Shown: piece by piece, positions 44,870 to 53,355 of the stretch | How positions within the stretch are numbered: the stretch's first letter is position 1 | Layout: every line of letters starts with the position of its first letter | Source of the DNA: Silicimonas sp963779765 | GTDB taxonomy: Bacteria; Pseudomonadota; Alphaproteobacteria; Rhodobacterales; Rhodobacteraceae | Assembly: GCA_963779765.1 (NCBI GenBank) | Contig: CAVZZP010000004.1 | Span: 682,001-746,000, forward strand | Direction: 5' to 3' | DNA length: 64,000 nt | The notes under the pieces: generated by a model | Told to the model about the DNA's origin: nothing | What the model saw: only the letters and a program-made list of their open reading frames with translations | Databases searched by the model: none | Program-made: the position numbers and the translations under genes

Positions 44870-45879
44870 GCCGGTCCGGCCGAGAACAGCCTGACCTTGT
44901 CGTCGGAAACGAAGCCCGGTCCCGGCAACGCCGAGTGCAGCGCGACGCTTGTTGCGATGGCCAGCATCTCGGCCACGTCGCCAGCCGCTTGCGCGTCTTC
45001 TTCGGTGTCGGCGACGATGAACACGGCGCCGCCCTTCTGCGAAGCCTCGGGCGCGTGGATACCCGCGACGGCAAGATAGCCGCGGTCGCCAAGGCCGACT
45101 TCGGATCGCCGTAGCACGAGCGAGCGTGGTGCTTCCACCGCGCGGCGCAAAAGGCTTTCGTTCGAGGCGAACGCCTTGGACAGGTCGGTTATTCCCTGCC
45201 CGCCCGTCAGTTCGATGATCCTGCCCGACCGATCCGGCAGAAGCAGCCCAGCCGGAAGCGGCGTGGCCGACGCCGAGGCCGAGGCAAAGGCCGCGCCAAG
45301 ATCCTCGGCCGACGCCGAAGAGTGGAGAAGGCCCAGAAGCGAGCCGAAGACCGGCGTTCGTTCCACGACCTCGTCCCGCTCGGTAACAAAGGCGAGTTCG
45401 GCTTGCGCCAGCGCGGCATCGACCCGGTGAACCTCGGCCGCAAGGGACTCGTTCACCTTCAGCACGGACGCCAGCCGCGTCTTTACGCGCCGCATCTCGT
45501 GGATCTGAAGCGACCTATAGCTTCCGACGCAAAGCGCCACGATCAGCCAGCTCAGCGGCTGCATGGCCGTCTCGGTGTAGTGTTCCGCGATGTCGACCCC
45601 AAGGGGGCGCGGCGGCCACTCCATCAGGAGACTGGCGAGGCCCGCGGCGGCGACGCCGCCGAAAAGGCCATAGTGCATAGCCGCCAGCAGGATCACGATC
45701 CAGTAGGGATGAAAATCCATTTGGGCGTACGAGCCGGCCCCGAACAGGACCGGCTCGACGAACTTGAGAACGAGAAGAAGAAGGCCGCTCTCGAATGTGG
45801 CTCGCAACAGTGACTCGGCGTCCGAACCTTCGGACAAACTCGTCCCCGGCAACACGCCGCGTACCGCACCATCACTCAT
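44866..45879 (-). CDS. pelD: PelD-like membrane protein with GAF-like domain, no GGDEF
   Basis: From ATG 45879 the 337-aa protein has an N-terminal membrane bundle (about residues 27-115), a short coiled coil (NESLAAEVHRVDAALAQAEL) and a GAF-like domain (about 160-330, PLPAGLLLPDRSGRIIELTG). Pseudomonas PelD continues with a degenerate GGDEF domain that binds cyclic di-GMP; here the protein ends after GAF (VSDDKVRLFSAGPA). The c-di-GMP site therefore seems absent. It lies between the exoF-like gene (8-bp overlap) and pelE-like gene. Confidence 0.72.
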   Translation of the reverse strand: MSDGAVRGVLPGTSLSEGSDAESLLRATFESGLLLLVLKFVEPVLFGAGSYAQMDFHPYWIVILLAAMHYGLFGGVAAAGLASLLMEWPPRPLGVDIAEHYTETAMQPLSWLIVALCVGSYRSLQIHEMRRVKTRLASVLKVNESLAAEVHRVDAALAQAELAFVTERDEVVERTPVFGSLLGLLHSSASAEDLGAAFASASASATPLPAGLLLPDRSGRIIELTGGQGITDLSKAFASNESLLRRAVEAPRSLVLRRSEVGLGDRGYLAVAGIHAPEASQKGGAVFIVADTEEDAQAAGDVAEMLAIATSVALHSALPGPGFVSDDKVRLFSAGPA

Positions 45880-47401
45880 CGCGGGTCCTTTTCGACAGGA
45901 TGCCGCCTTCGAGCAGGTTGCGCGCCATGTCTTCGCTGACATCGCGGGTCTTGAGCGTCGAGGTCACCACGTCGCCCGGCAGGATCAGCGTGCCCGGACC
46001 CGCCTCGAAGCGGCGTGCCTGGTGCGTGTCCGCGCGGTCGATCATCACGGAAACATAGGTCTCCTGACCTTCTGCGCCGGGGACGAGGCCAAGCTGCTGG
46101 TTGACCGCCACGAGTTGACCCTCGAGACCGTCGCCCTCCTCGCTGATCGAGCGCAGTTCCATCGCGAGAGCCTGCTCGTCCTTCAGCCGCTGAAGATCGA
46201 CGGCCGAGGCCAGTTCGACTTCGCGCGCCTGAAGCTCGATGAGCTGCGACTGCGTCTCGAGAAGAAGACGCTCGACCGCCATCTTCGAGGCGTCGACATC
46301 GCTGACCGTCTCCATCTTCACGACGCCTTTTTCCTGCATCTTCGTAAGATAGGCGTGACGCTCGACCACTTTCCGCACCTGCCACTGAATGAGCTGGACG
46401 TGCTTCTGCTTCTGCTCGATGAGCTGCTTCACCTTCTGGTACTCGACCTCCATCTGCGAGGTCGTCGCGCGGCGAAGGCGGGTATCTGCGATAAGCGCGG
46501 CCATCTCGGCTTCGATGCGCTTGTTGCCGAGGATGTCCTGAGCGGCGCGCATCTGCGCGTCGTTCAACTCCAGGCTGTCCTTCCCGTCGATAGCGGCGCT
46601 GACGCGGTGCCACTTGACGAAGTTGCTCATCACGGCCCGCTCGAGTTCGTTCTGTCTCGCGGCGAGATAGGGCTCGTTGGCTGCCGCCACCCGCGTCGCC
46701 CCGTCGTTCGGCGCTCCGGCGATGGTCATGAGCTGCGCCACCGTCATTCCGGGGACGTAGTCATAGCGACCGGGGGCGCGAAGATCGCCCTGCGCGACCA
46801 CGGCGGGCCGGCTGGCGAAACCTGCGCTGACACGCATGTCGGCGGGACTGAAGTCGAAGGCCGCCTTGGCGACGATCGGCTCGAGGCACCCGATGGCCAG
46901 ACCCGCGACGTCGACACGACCGATCATCGGCACCGAGATCGCCCCGTCCTGGCTGACGCCGTAGTTGCCCGAGAGATCCAGGCGCTCGTAAGCGATCTTC
47001 GACGCGACCGTCTCAGGTCCCGTCGCCCCCTGGGTCGCCGGAGCCATAGCGGCCTCGAAGAACCGCAGCCTGACCGTGTCGCCGATGACGACCCGGTCGC
47101 CTGACGCGTCGGCCTTCAGGCAGGCTTCGGGCACCACGGGTGCCTTCAGCGGCTCGGCCAGCGCGATCTTGAATTCAGGCGCGACGGCGGCGTTCGCCGG
47201 CGTCACCAGTTCCATTTCCTCGGTGGAAAGACCTTCCACCATGTTCTGCAGGCTTTGCCCGAATCCGGACGCCTGCGACAGCAGCTCCTGCCCCACCAGA
47301 CCCTCGAACCGCTTCTCTGTTCCGTTGGTCAGAACGATCGCGACAAACCCCACCGCGATCAGAGAAAGCTTGAACACGAGCCCGCGAAAGAACCCTTTCA
47401 T
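45872..47401 (-). CDS. ExoF-like polysaccharide export protein with coiled coil
   Basis: The 509-aa protein has an N-terminal membrane anchor (FKLSLIAVGFVAIVL), then a polysaccharide-export domain (GDTVRLRFFEAA ... LSGNYGVSQDGAISVPMIGRV) and an SLBB-like region (VVAQGDLRAPGRYDYVPGMTVAQLM). A long coiled coil spans about 255-440. This layout recalls ExoF of Sinorhizobium. It is the first gene of the operon leading to pelG and may take the place of PelC/PelB in moving polymer through the periplasm. Start ATG 47401 after AAAAGGGGTGGGGCA. Confidence 0.82.
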   Translation of the reverse strand: MKGFFRGLVFKLSLIAVGFVAIVLTNGTEKRFEGLVGQELLSQASGFGQSLQNMVEGLSTEEMELVTPANAAVAPEFKIALAEPLKAPVVPEACLKADASGDRVVIGDTVRLRFFEAAMAPATQGATGPETVASKIAYERLDLSGNYGVSQDGAISVPMIGRVDVAGLAIGCLEPIVAKAAFDFSPADMRVSAGFASRPAVVAQGDLRAPGRYDYVPGMTVAQLMTIAGAPNDGATRVAAANEPYLAARQNELERAVMSNFVKWHRVSAAIDGKDSLELNDAQMRAAQDILGNKRIEAEMAALIADTRLRRATTSQMEVEYQKVKQLIEQKQKHVQLIQWQVRKVVERHAYLTKMQEKGVVKMETVSDVDASKMAVERLLLETQSQLIELQAREVELASAVDLQRLKDEQALAMELRSISEEGDGLEGQLVAVNQQLGLVPGAEGQETYVSVMIDRADTHQARRFEAGPGTLILPGDVVTSTLKTRDVSEDMARNLLEGGILSKRTRDE

Positions 47402-47432
47402 TGCCCCACCCCTTTTCAGTCAGAAAACCCCA

Positions 47433-47447
47433 AAGATTTTAAATCTT
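47433..47447. promoter_or_regulatory. Perfect palindrome in the divergent pel-like promoter
   Basis: AAGATTT-T-AAATCTT, a 7-bp perfect inverted repeat with one central base, 32 bp upstream of the exoF-like ATG. It is AT-only except one pair, in a GC-rich genome, and looks like an operator. Confidence 0.45.
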
Positions 47448-47460
47448 CAAAACATCGATA

Positions 47461-47472
47461 CGATAGTATAGG
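47461..47472. promoter_or_regulatory. 12-mer shared with the luxR-type upstream region
   Basis: CGATAGTATAGG is identical to 40880-40891. Here it sits in the 160-bp gap between the divergent exoF-like and PelA-like genes. It may be a binding site for the LuxR-type regulator, or a shared -10 region (TATACT on the minus strand). Confidence 0.45.
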
Positions 47473-47561
47473 GATATCTGCCGCACAATCTGTGCAGGCG
47501 TCAGGTTACCTTAAGAACGTTAAAGCAATTCGGATGGGTCAAGGTTTGGGTGTATTGAGCG

Positions 47562-49827
47562 ATGCTAGTCAGGCAGGATTACTCCGAAAGGCATAGGCCA
47601 TCATCCTTACGGATAGGTCTGAGAAAAACCGCGTTTTTCTCGTTGGTTGCCCGCGCTCTCGCAGTGTCGGCGGCTTCCATCGCCGTGATGTCCGGTCTGG
47701 CCTCGGACGCAAACGCACAGAATTGCGTCAATCCCGAGATTCGCCGTACCGTGATTCTCCTCAATAATGACGATCCCGATGGCGAGGTGCGGACAGGAAG
47801 AATTCACCGTTTTATTGAATTCCCGCTGAATCATCTTGGCTATCGCGTCTCCTACTTCGATTCGAATTCGACAGGCAGCGACACGGTCCCCGAGGACACG
47901 GCGGCGATCCTGTCCTGGTTCGTGGCCCCGGACGAGGTCAGCAGCCAGTTCAGCGCCTGGCGGGTAAGGGCCTCTACACCTTGCGGCTATGCGCCCCGCC
48001 AGATCGTGCTCGGCGACCTCGGCGTCCGCTTCGGAGAAGACGCCATCGGCGACGCCCTCGTCGCGCGGCTGGGAATGCGCCGCGGCGGGCCTGAACGTGC
48101 CGTGGGTCACCTGTCAACGATCGCTTCCGCCGATCCGTCCATCGTCGGATATGAGGCCGACGTCATGGTGGGTGTCGGTGCCTATCCCCAGCTTGCGGCC
48201 GTCGCTCCCGCGACCTCGCGGCTGTCGGTCAGCCCGCAGCCAGGGTCGGAGGCGCTCGACCTCGTCGTGACCGGTCCAATGGGCGGATACGCTCATTCGG
48301 ACGCCCTCGTCGTCGACGACCCCCGTCTCGGCACGCCGCTGTGGATCCTCGATCCCTTCACCTTTCTGACGGACGCCCTGTCGGATGGTGTTCGGCCCGT
48401 GCCCGACACGACGACGCGGGCGGGCCAGCGCATCTTCTTCAGCACCGTCACCCCTGAAGGCTGGCTCGAAACCGAGCCGCTTCGTTTCTTCGGCCAGGAC
48501 GCGGCCATCGGGGGTGAGCTTCTTCTCGGCGCGCTCGTTGCGCCCTATCCGGATGTGCCGGTCACCGTGGCAGTGCTGAACGGCGACTTCGATGCGACCC
48601 TCGCCGGTCCGAACGCCGAGCGTGGCAGGAACGCGGCGACGTCGATCTTGGCCATGCCCCAGGTCACCGCCGCGACCAGCGGGCAGGACATGGTGCATGA
48701 CTGGGTCAGCTTCGCCACCGCAAGCGGGGCAGCCAGCCGAAACGCCGCCTCGGCCAGCCTTCTCGACGGCCTTCTCCTCGCGCGGAACGGACGTGCCCGT
48801 GAAGGCGCGGTGCGCCAGTACGACGCCGCGCCGGCCGACGCGGCGCGAGAGGTCGGCGGAGCCATGGGCCAGTTGCAGGGTCTCCTGCCCGACGGAAAGA
48901 CAGGCGACACCTACTTCTGGATCCGCAACTCCCAGCCAACCCTTGAAGCTTTCGAGGAAGCCCGTGCTGCCGGTGTCCGGACCTTCGGCGGCGGCTCCCA
49001 GCCAGTGAACCCTGCCCTTCCTGCACTCACAGGTCTGTCGCCCCTCTCGGCACGGGTCGGCGACAGCCTCCAGATCTACGACGCACTTGGCGGCGATGCG
49101 GCCTACACCGCGAACTGGACCGGCGACCTGAACGGCTTTCATGCCCTGCGTCAGACCCTCGCCTGGACCGAGACGCCCCGCCGTCTGACACCGTTTCAGT
49201 TGTCCTATACCGCCCGTGCCGCCCTTCACTTCCCGACGCAAAGCGCGGTGCGCGCGCATCTCGAAGCTTGCTCGAAGCGGGCTATACGCCCCTCTCACCG
49301 CAAGCGACTACATCGCCACGGTCGAAGGCTTCGACAGCGTGCGGTTCGAGCAGGTCGGCGACCTGTCGTGGCGGGTCAGGGACAGGGGCGGGCTTCAGAC
49401 GATCCGTTTCCCCGACGCCGCCTCCCTGTCCCTCGACATGGAGCGCAGCACGGGCGTCCTGGGGGCGACCCGCACGAACGGCGCACTTTACGTCTCGCTC
49501 GATCCCGTCACGCCCGAGCCCGTGGTCGCCCTGTCGAACGACCCCGCGCCAAGCGGCGTCGTCCTTCCCGCCGGCGCCATCGCGGTCGCGCGAAGCGACC
49601 TGTCGATCGAGGGCTATTCCGTCGACGGCTGCACCACCGGCCTGACCGCCACGAGCCTCGCCCGGGGCCACATCGACGGGGTCGCGCGCCCCCTGGAAAC
49701 CGTACGTGTCGTCCTGCCCACGGAAGAGCGCGACATCGCGGCGGCGGCGGACGGAACCTTCCGGCTCGACCTGCCGGAGGCGGGCGCGACGCCTGTGACG
49801 TTCCGCACCGATTGCGGAAGGGGCTGA
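47562..49827 (+). CDS. PelA-like periplasmic protein lacking the hydrolase domain, frameshifted
   Basis: A signal peptide (about residues 25-53, ending DANAQ) precedes a Rossmann-like domain and then a region that follows Pseudomonas PelA block by block. These blocks are RIFFSTVTPEGW, VTVAVLNGDFD, TGLSPLSARVGDSLQIYDAL, AYTANWTGDLNGFHALRQT, WTETPRRLTPFQLSY and, after the break, TASDYIATVEGF. The N-terminal GH114 hydrolase is missing. The deacetylase Asp and the two His appear replaced. The frame breaks at about 49262-49295 and seems to need more than one change; net repair gives about 754 aa. It is 3 bp from the TPR gene. Confidence 0.72.
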
Positions 49828-49830
49828 GAC

Positions 49831-51138
49831 ATGCGCACCCACCTTATCGGACTGATCGCCTTCCTGACCCTCGCGCTGGTCGCCGTCGTGGCGCTTCAGC
49901 CGGATCCGCGGACACGGTTCGAAGCGGACCTGTCGCACCTTCCCCCCGAGGAGGCGCTGGCCCTTCTCGAACAGCCCGGCGCCTATGCGCCCGAAGACCG
50001 CAACATCGCCCTACTTCATGCAAGCCTTCTGGAAGCGACGGGCGCCTTCCAACCCGCACGCGCGATCCTCGAGAGCCTTCTTGCGGACAGCCCCGACAAC
50101 GTCGCTCTCAGCAACGAGTTGGCCGCACTGTCCGTGACGACGGGCGACACCCAGGCCGCGCTGACCTACGCCGAAGCCGCCTGGCGCACCGAGCCAGACC
50201 GCACGTCGCGCGAACGACTGGGCCTTCTGCATCGTCTGTCACGCGACACCGCCGGCGAAATCGCGCTTCTGGCAACCGTCCCGGCCGAGACCCTGACGCC
50301 GTTCGAGGCCGCCCGACTGGCCCAACTCCTGGTGTCGACTGGCGATCTCGACGGCGCAGAGACGCTTTACCGTCATCTCGCCGAGACACGCGGCCCTTTT
50401 ACGGACGAGGCCCGCAAACGGCTCGTGGTCTTCCTGATCGATGCAGGGCGCTCGGACGAGGCGCGCATCCTCGCGGCCGACTGGTACACCGCCGGCTCGC
50501 GCGACTTCGCGACGGTCGAGGCCCTTCTGCCGGTGTTCATCGCGCGGGGCGCCATCGACGAGGCGCGCTGGTACGCCGAGGTCGCGATGGCCGGGTCTCC
50601 CGACATGGGCCACAGGCTGGTAGGCGTCTTCTCACGGGCCGGACACCGCGCGATCGCACGCCACCTGCACGACACCGTTCTTGCCCAGAGCGATGGCATA
50701 AGCCGCGAGGAATGGCAGACGCTCATCGACTATGCCGCACTGACCGGCGACGTGAGTGGGCTTCAGAAAGCCATAGGCACTGCTCCCGAGGGGTCTATCC
50801 CCACAAGACAGTTGTCCGAGGCCCTGCTCCAGATGCTGCGCTACCGCGGACCGCAAGCGCTGGCGCCTTATCGCCAGCTCGCGACCGAGGAGCTGACCCG
50901 TGAAGCCCCCCTTGTCGCCGCCGCCTTCGATATCGATCAGGCCCGCCACAACTCCACCGTGCGCAACCTCATCGACGCCGCAGGACGCGATCTCAACGAG
51001 TGGGACCAGGAGATCTGGATTTCCATGGCAGGACGTCTGAGAGGCACCGGCTTCGACCGCCAGCTTGCGGCCAGCCTCATTCCCTCGCCGCGTCTCGCCG
51101 AGGCGGCGCGGCAAAACGTGGCCCCGCTCTCTCAGTAA
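49831..51138 (+). CDS. Membrane-anchored TPR protein (PelB-like helical part)
   Basis: The 435-aa protein has an N-terminal membrane anchor (HLIGLIAFLTLALVAVVAL) and then TPR-type helical repeats throughout (for example LLEATGAFQPARAILESLLA, LVSTGDLDGAETLYRHLAET and VFIARGAIDEARWYAEVAMA). No beta-barrel follows, so it corresponds at most to the periplasmic TPR portion of PelB, which guides Pel polymer and binds PelA. It overlaps nothing, starts 3 bp after the PelA-like stop, and converges with the GH114 gene 6 bp away. Confidence 0.75.
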   Translation: MRTHLIGLIAFLTLALVAVVALQPDPRTRFEADLSHLPPEEALALLEQPGAYAPEDRNIALLHASLLEATGAFQPARAILESLLADSPDNVALSNELAALSVTTGDTQAALTYAEAAWRTEPDRTSRERLGLLHRLSRDTAGEIALLATVPAETLTPFEAARLAQLLVSTGDLDGAETLYRHLAETRGPFTDEARKRLVVFLIDAGRSDEARILAADWYTAGSRDFATVEALLPVFIARGAIDEARWYAEVAMAGSPDMGHRLVGVFSRAGHRAIARHLHDTVLAQSDGISREEWQTLIDYAALTGDVSGLQKAIGTAPEGSIPTRQLSEALLQMLRYRGPQALAPYRQLATEELTREAPLVAAAFDIDQARHNSTVRNLIDAAGRDLNEWDQEIWISMAGRLRGTGFDRQLAASLIPSPRLAEAARQNVAPLSQ

Positions 51139-51144
51139 GCGCGT

Positions 51145-52200
51145 TCAGCTGGTAAGCGGGGGATAGAGACGGTCGAACATCGGATCGTCGACGGCGTAGG
51201 GCGCGAACCCAAGGCCTGCGGCGCGGCTCCGGACATACTCCCGGAACGGTGTCTGCGTCACCGCGCCCACCTGGTCGGCGAAGTCCACCGTCAGGACGCA
51301 GATACCGCGCGACGCATAGCGATCCGACAGGGCCCGGTGCGTGACGGCGTTCTCTCCCGCGCCAAAGGCGCTCTCGACGAGGATGCCGTCTATGGCGTCG
51401 AGATACCGCTCGGTCAGTTCTTCGGCCGCCGCGCCTATTTCGGCCGCCGCATCGCCGGGAAGGAAGACACCGTTGTTCACCACCACGACGGCGTCGGGAC
51501 GATGCCGGCGCACGCGGTCCGTCAGCCTCAAGACCAGCTCCATCATCGCGGCGGCGAATGTGGTGCGGCGCTGGCCGGGGCCCGTTCCCGCCCAATCCAG
51601 AAACTCGCCTGAAACGAAGCTGAAGTAGTGCAGCAGGTCGTCGAGGAAGACACCGTCGAAGCCGCGTGCCATCAGCCGGTCGACGCGCCCCAGAAGCATC
51701 GCTTCCCAGGCCGGCGTCCAGTACCGCGCCAAGCGCTCGTCGTCCGAGGTGCGCGGACCGATCCAGGCTGCAGAGAACAGACCCTCAGGCGAGGTCTGAC
51801 GCGCGTGGTCGCGCCAGTAGTCGCGGTAGACCTCTATCTCGGTCAGGTTCAGATACCCGAGCACGCGCTTGCCGCCTTGCCGGATTTCCGAGACCTCGTC
51901 GCAATCGAAGAGGATCTCGCCTTCGGCGCTGGTCTCATGCGTGCCGACGCGCGTCGCCTCCAGGATCAGAAGTCCATGCGGTGCCGCAGCCAGATGGGAG
52001 GCCGTATAGGTCTCGCCCCAATACTGAATGCCGAACCCGCCCTTGAGCGCGCGGACGAGGCTGCTGCGAGACGATCCCATGCTGTCAGCCGATCCCAAGG
52101 AGGCGGAACACATCCCGCCCGTGCTGGCCTGGACGGCGGCGGGCAAGGTGAACGCAGCCAGAGACGCGCCGCACAGGGCCATGAGCCCCCGGCGATCCAC
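51145..52200 (-). CDS. Secreted GH114 glycosidase (PelA hydrolase-domain homologue)
   Basis: GH114 enzymes cleave alpha-1,4-galactosaminidic bonds, and the PelA hydrolase domain belongs here. Blocks: LGYLNLTEIEVYRDYW, MARGFDGVFLDDLLHYF (catalytic-type Asp) and AIDGILVESAFGAGEN (catalytic-type Glu). A GTG at 52200 gives MDRRGLMALCGASLAAFTLP, a possible twin-arginine signal; ATG 52182 gives a plain Sec signal. Length 351 or 345 aa. It is the last gene of glmS-galE-GH114 and supplies the function missing from the PelA-like protein. Confidence 0.8.
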   Translation of the reverse strand: MDRRGLMALCGASLAAFTLPAAVQASTGGMCSASLGSADSMGSSRSSLVRALKGGFGIQYWGETYTASHLAAAPHGLLILEATRVGTHETSAEGEILFDCDEVSEIRQGGKRVLGYLNLTEIEVYRDYWRDHARQTSPEGLFSAAWIGPRTSDDERLARYWTPAWEAMLLGRVDRLMARGFDGVFLDDLLHYFSFVSGEFLDWAGTGPGQRRTTFAAAMMELVLRLTDRVRRHRPDAVVVVNNGVFLPGDAAAEIGAAAEELTERYLDAIDGILVESAFGAGENAVTHRALSDRYASRGICVLTVDFADQVGAVTQTPFREYVRSRAAGLGFAPYAVDDPMFDRLYPPLTS

Positions 52201-52249
52201 CGTCCCGGCTGTCCCACGGCCGGCGCTGCGCAGTCTCCCCGATGTCAGT

Positions 52250-53339
52250 CTAGAGCCTCGCCTCTTTTCTATCGAGCGACACCACGCTGCCGTTGTGCCG
52301 ATGGCCCCCGATGCGGGACCTTTCGACTTCGGCCTGCTGGAATCGCCAGTGGTCCCGACACATCCTGTCGAGAGTCTGCGTCGCGCGCCAGCCCAGAAGC
52401 TCTTGTGCGAGAGCCGGGTCGGCAACGGACGCCGCGACATCGCCCGGTCGGCGGGCGACGATTTCATAGGGTACCTCGACGCCCGCGGCCTCCGAGAAGG
52501 CGCGGATGACCTCGAGCACGGTGTGTCCCTCGCCCGTGCCGAGGTTGATGCGCAGGTGACGCCGGTCGCTCGTGGCGGGACCGAGAAGGTGTTCGACCGC
52601 CGCGACGTGTCCGCGAGCCAGGTCGGCGACGTGGATATAGTCGCGCAGTCCCGACCCGTCGCGGGTATCGTAGTCCGCACCGAAGACCTGCACGCGCGGG
52701 CGGAGGCCTGCCGCCGTCTGCGCGACGTAGGGGAAGAGGTTGTTCGGAATGCCCGAGGGGCTTTCGCCGATCAGCCCGCTCGGGTCAGCGCCCACGGGGT
52801 TGAAGTAGCGCAACGAGATCGCGGAGAAGCCCGTGCGAGCCGCCGCCACGTCCTCGATGATTTCCTCGCAGATCAGCTTCGTCCGGCCATAGGGGCTGGT
52901 GACGCCCGTCGCTGCCGTCTCGTCGATCGGCAGCTTCTCCGGCACGCCGTAGACCGTCGCCGAGGACGAGAACACCAGCCTTTCGACCCCAGCCGCCTCC
53001 ATCGCCCAGAGAAGGCTCGTCATCCCGCCGAGGTTGTCGCGGTGATACAGCAGGGGGTTCGCCACGCTTTCGCCCACGGCCTTCTTGCCGGCGAGGTGGA
53101 TCACCGCGTCCACATCGAAGTGCCGCAGCGCCCGAGTGACGGCAGAAGTGGACGCGACATCCGTCTGGACGACGTCGATCTCTGTCCCGGTCAGGGTCTG
53201 GATGCGGTCGATCACGACCGGATCCGAGTTCTCGAAATTGTCCAGGACGACCACCCTGTAGCCGGCCCGGATCAGTTCCACCGTGACGTGCGAGCCGATA
53301 TAGCCCGCACCGCCCGTCGCCGAGAATCGTCTTCGTCAC
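52250..53339 (-). CDS. galE: UDP-glucose/UDP-GlcNAc 4-epimerase GalE, frameshifted at N-terminus
   Basis: GalE epimerises UDP-Glc/UDP-Gal and, in some members, UDP-GlcNAc/UDP-GalNAc. A GTG at 53339 follows the strong ribosome-binding sequence AGGAGG. A doubled C at 53320-53321 breaks the frame; with one base fewer it reads TKTILATGGAGYIGSH, the Rossmann GxxGxxG motif. Further blocks: HLAGKKAVGES, FSSSATVYG, SPYGRTK (YxxxK), LRYFNPVGAD and RDYIHVADLA. Length 362 aa, with a 20-aa longer tail than usual. In other pel clusters a UDP-GlcNAc epimerase (PelX) feeds Pel synthesis. Confidence 0.92.
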
Positions 53340-53355
53340 TTGAACCTCCTACTTT

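Noticed and set aside
3250..53339. Programmed ribosomal frameshifting as the cause of the frame breaks
   Set aside because: The sites share no slippery heptamer or downstream structure and affect unrelated families that are not known to use it.
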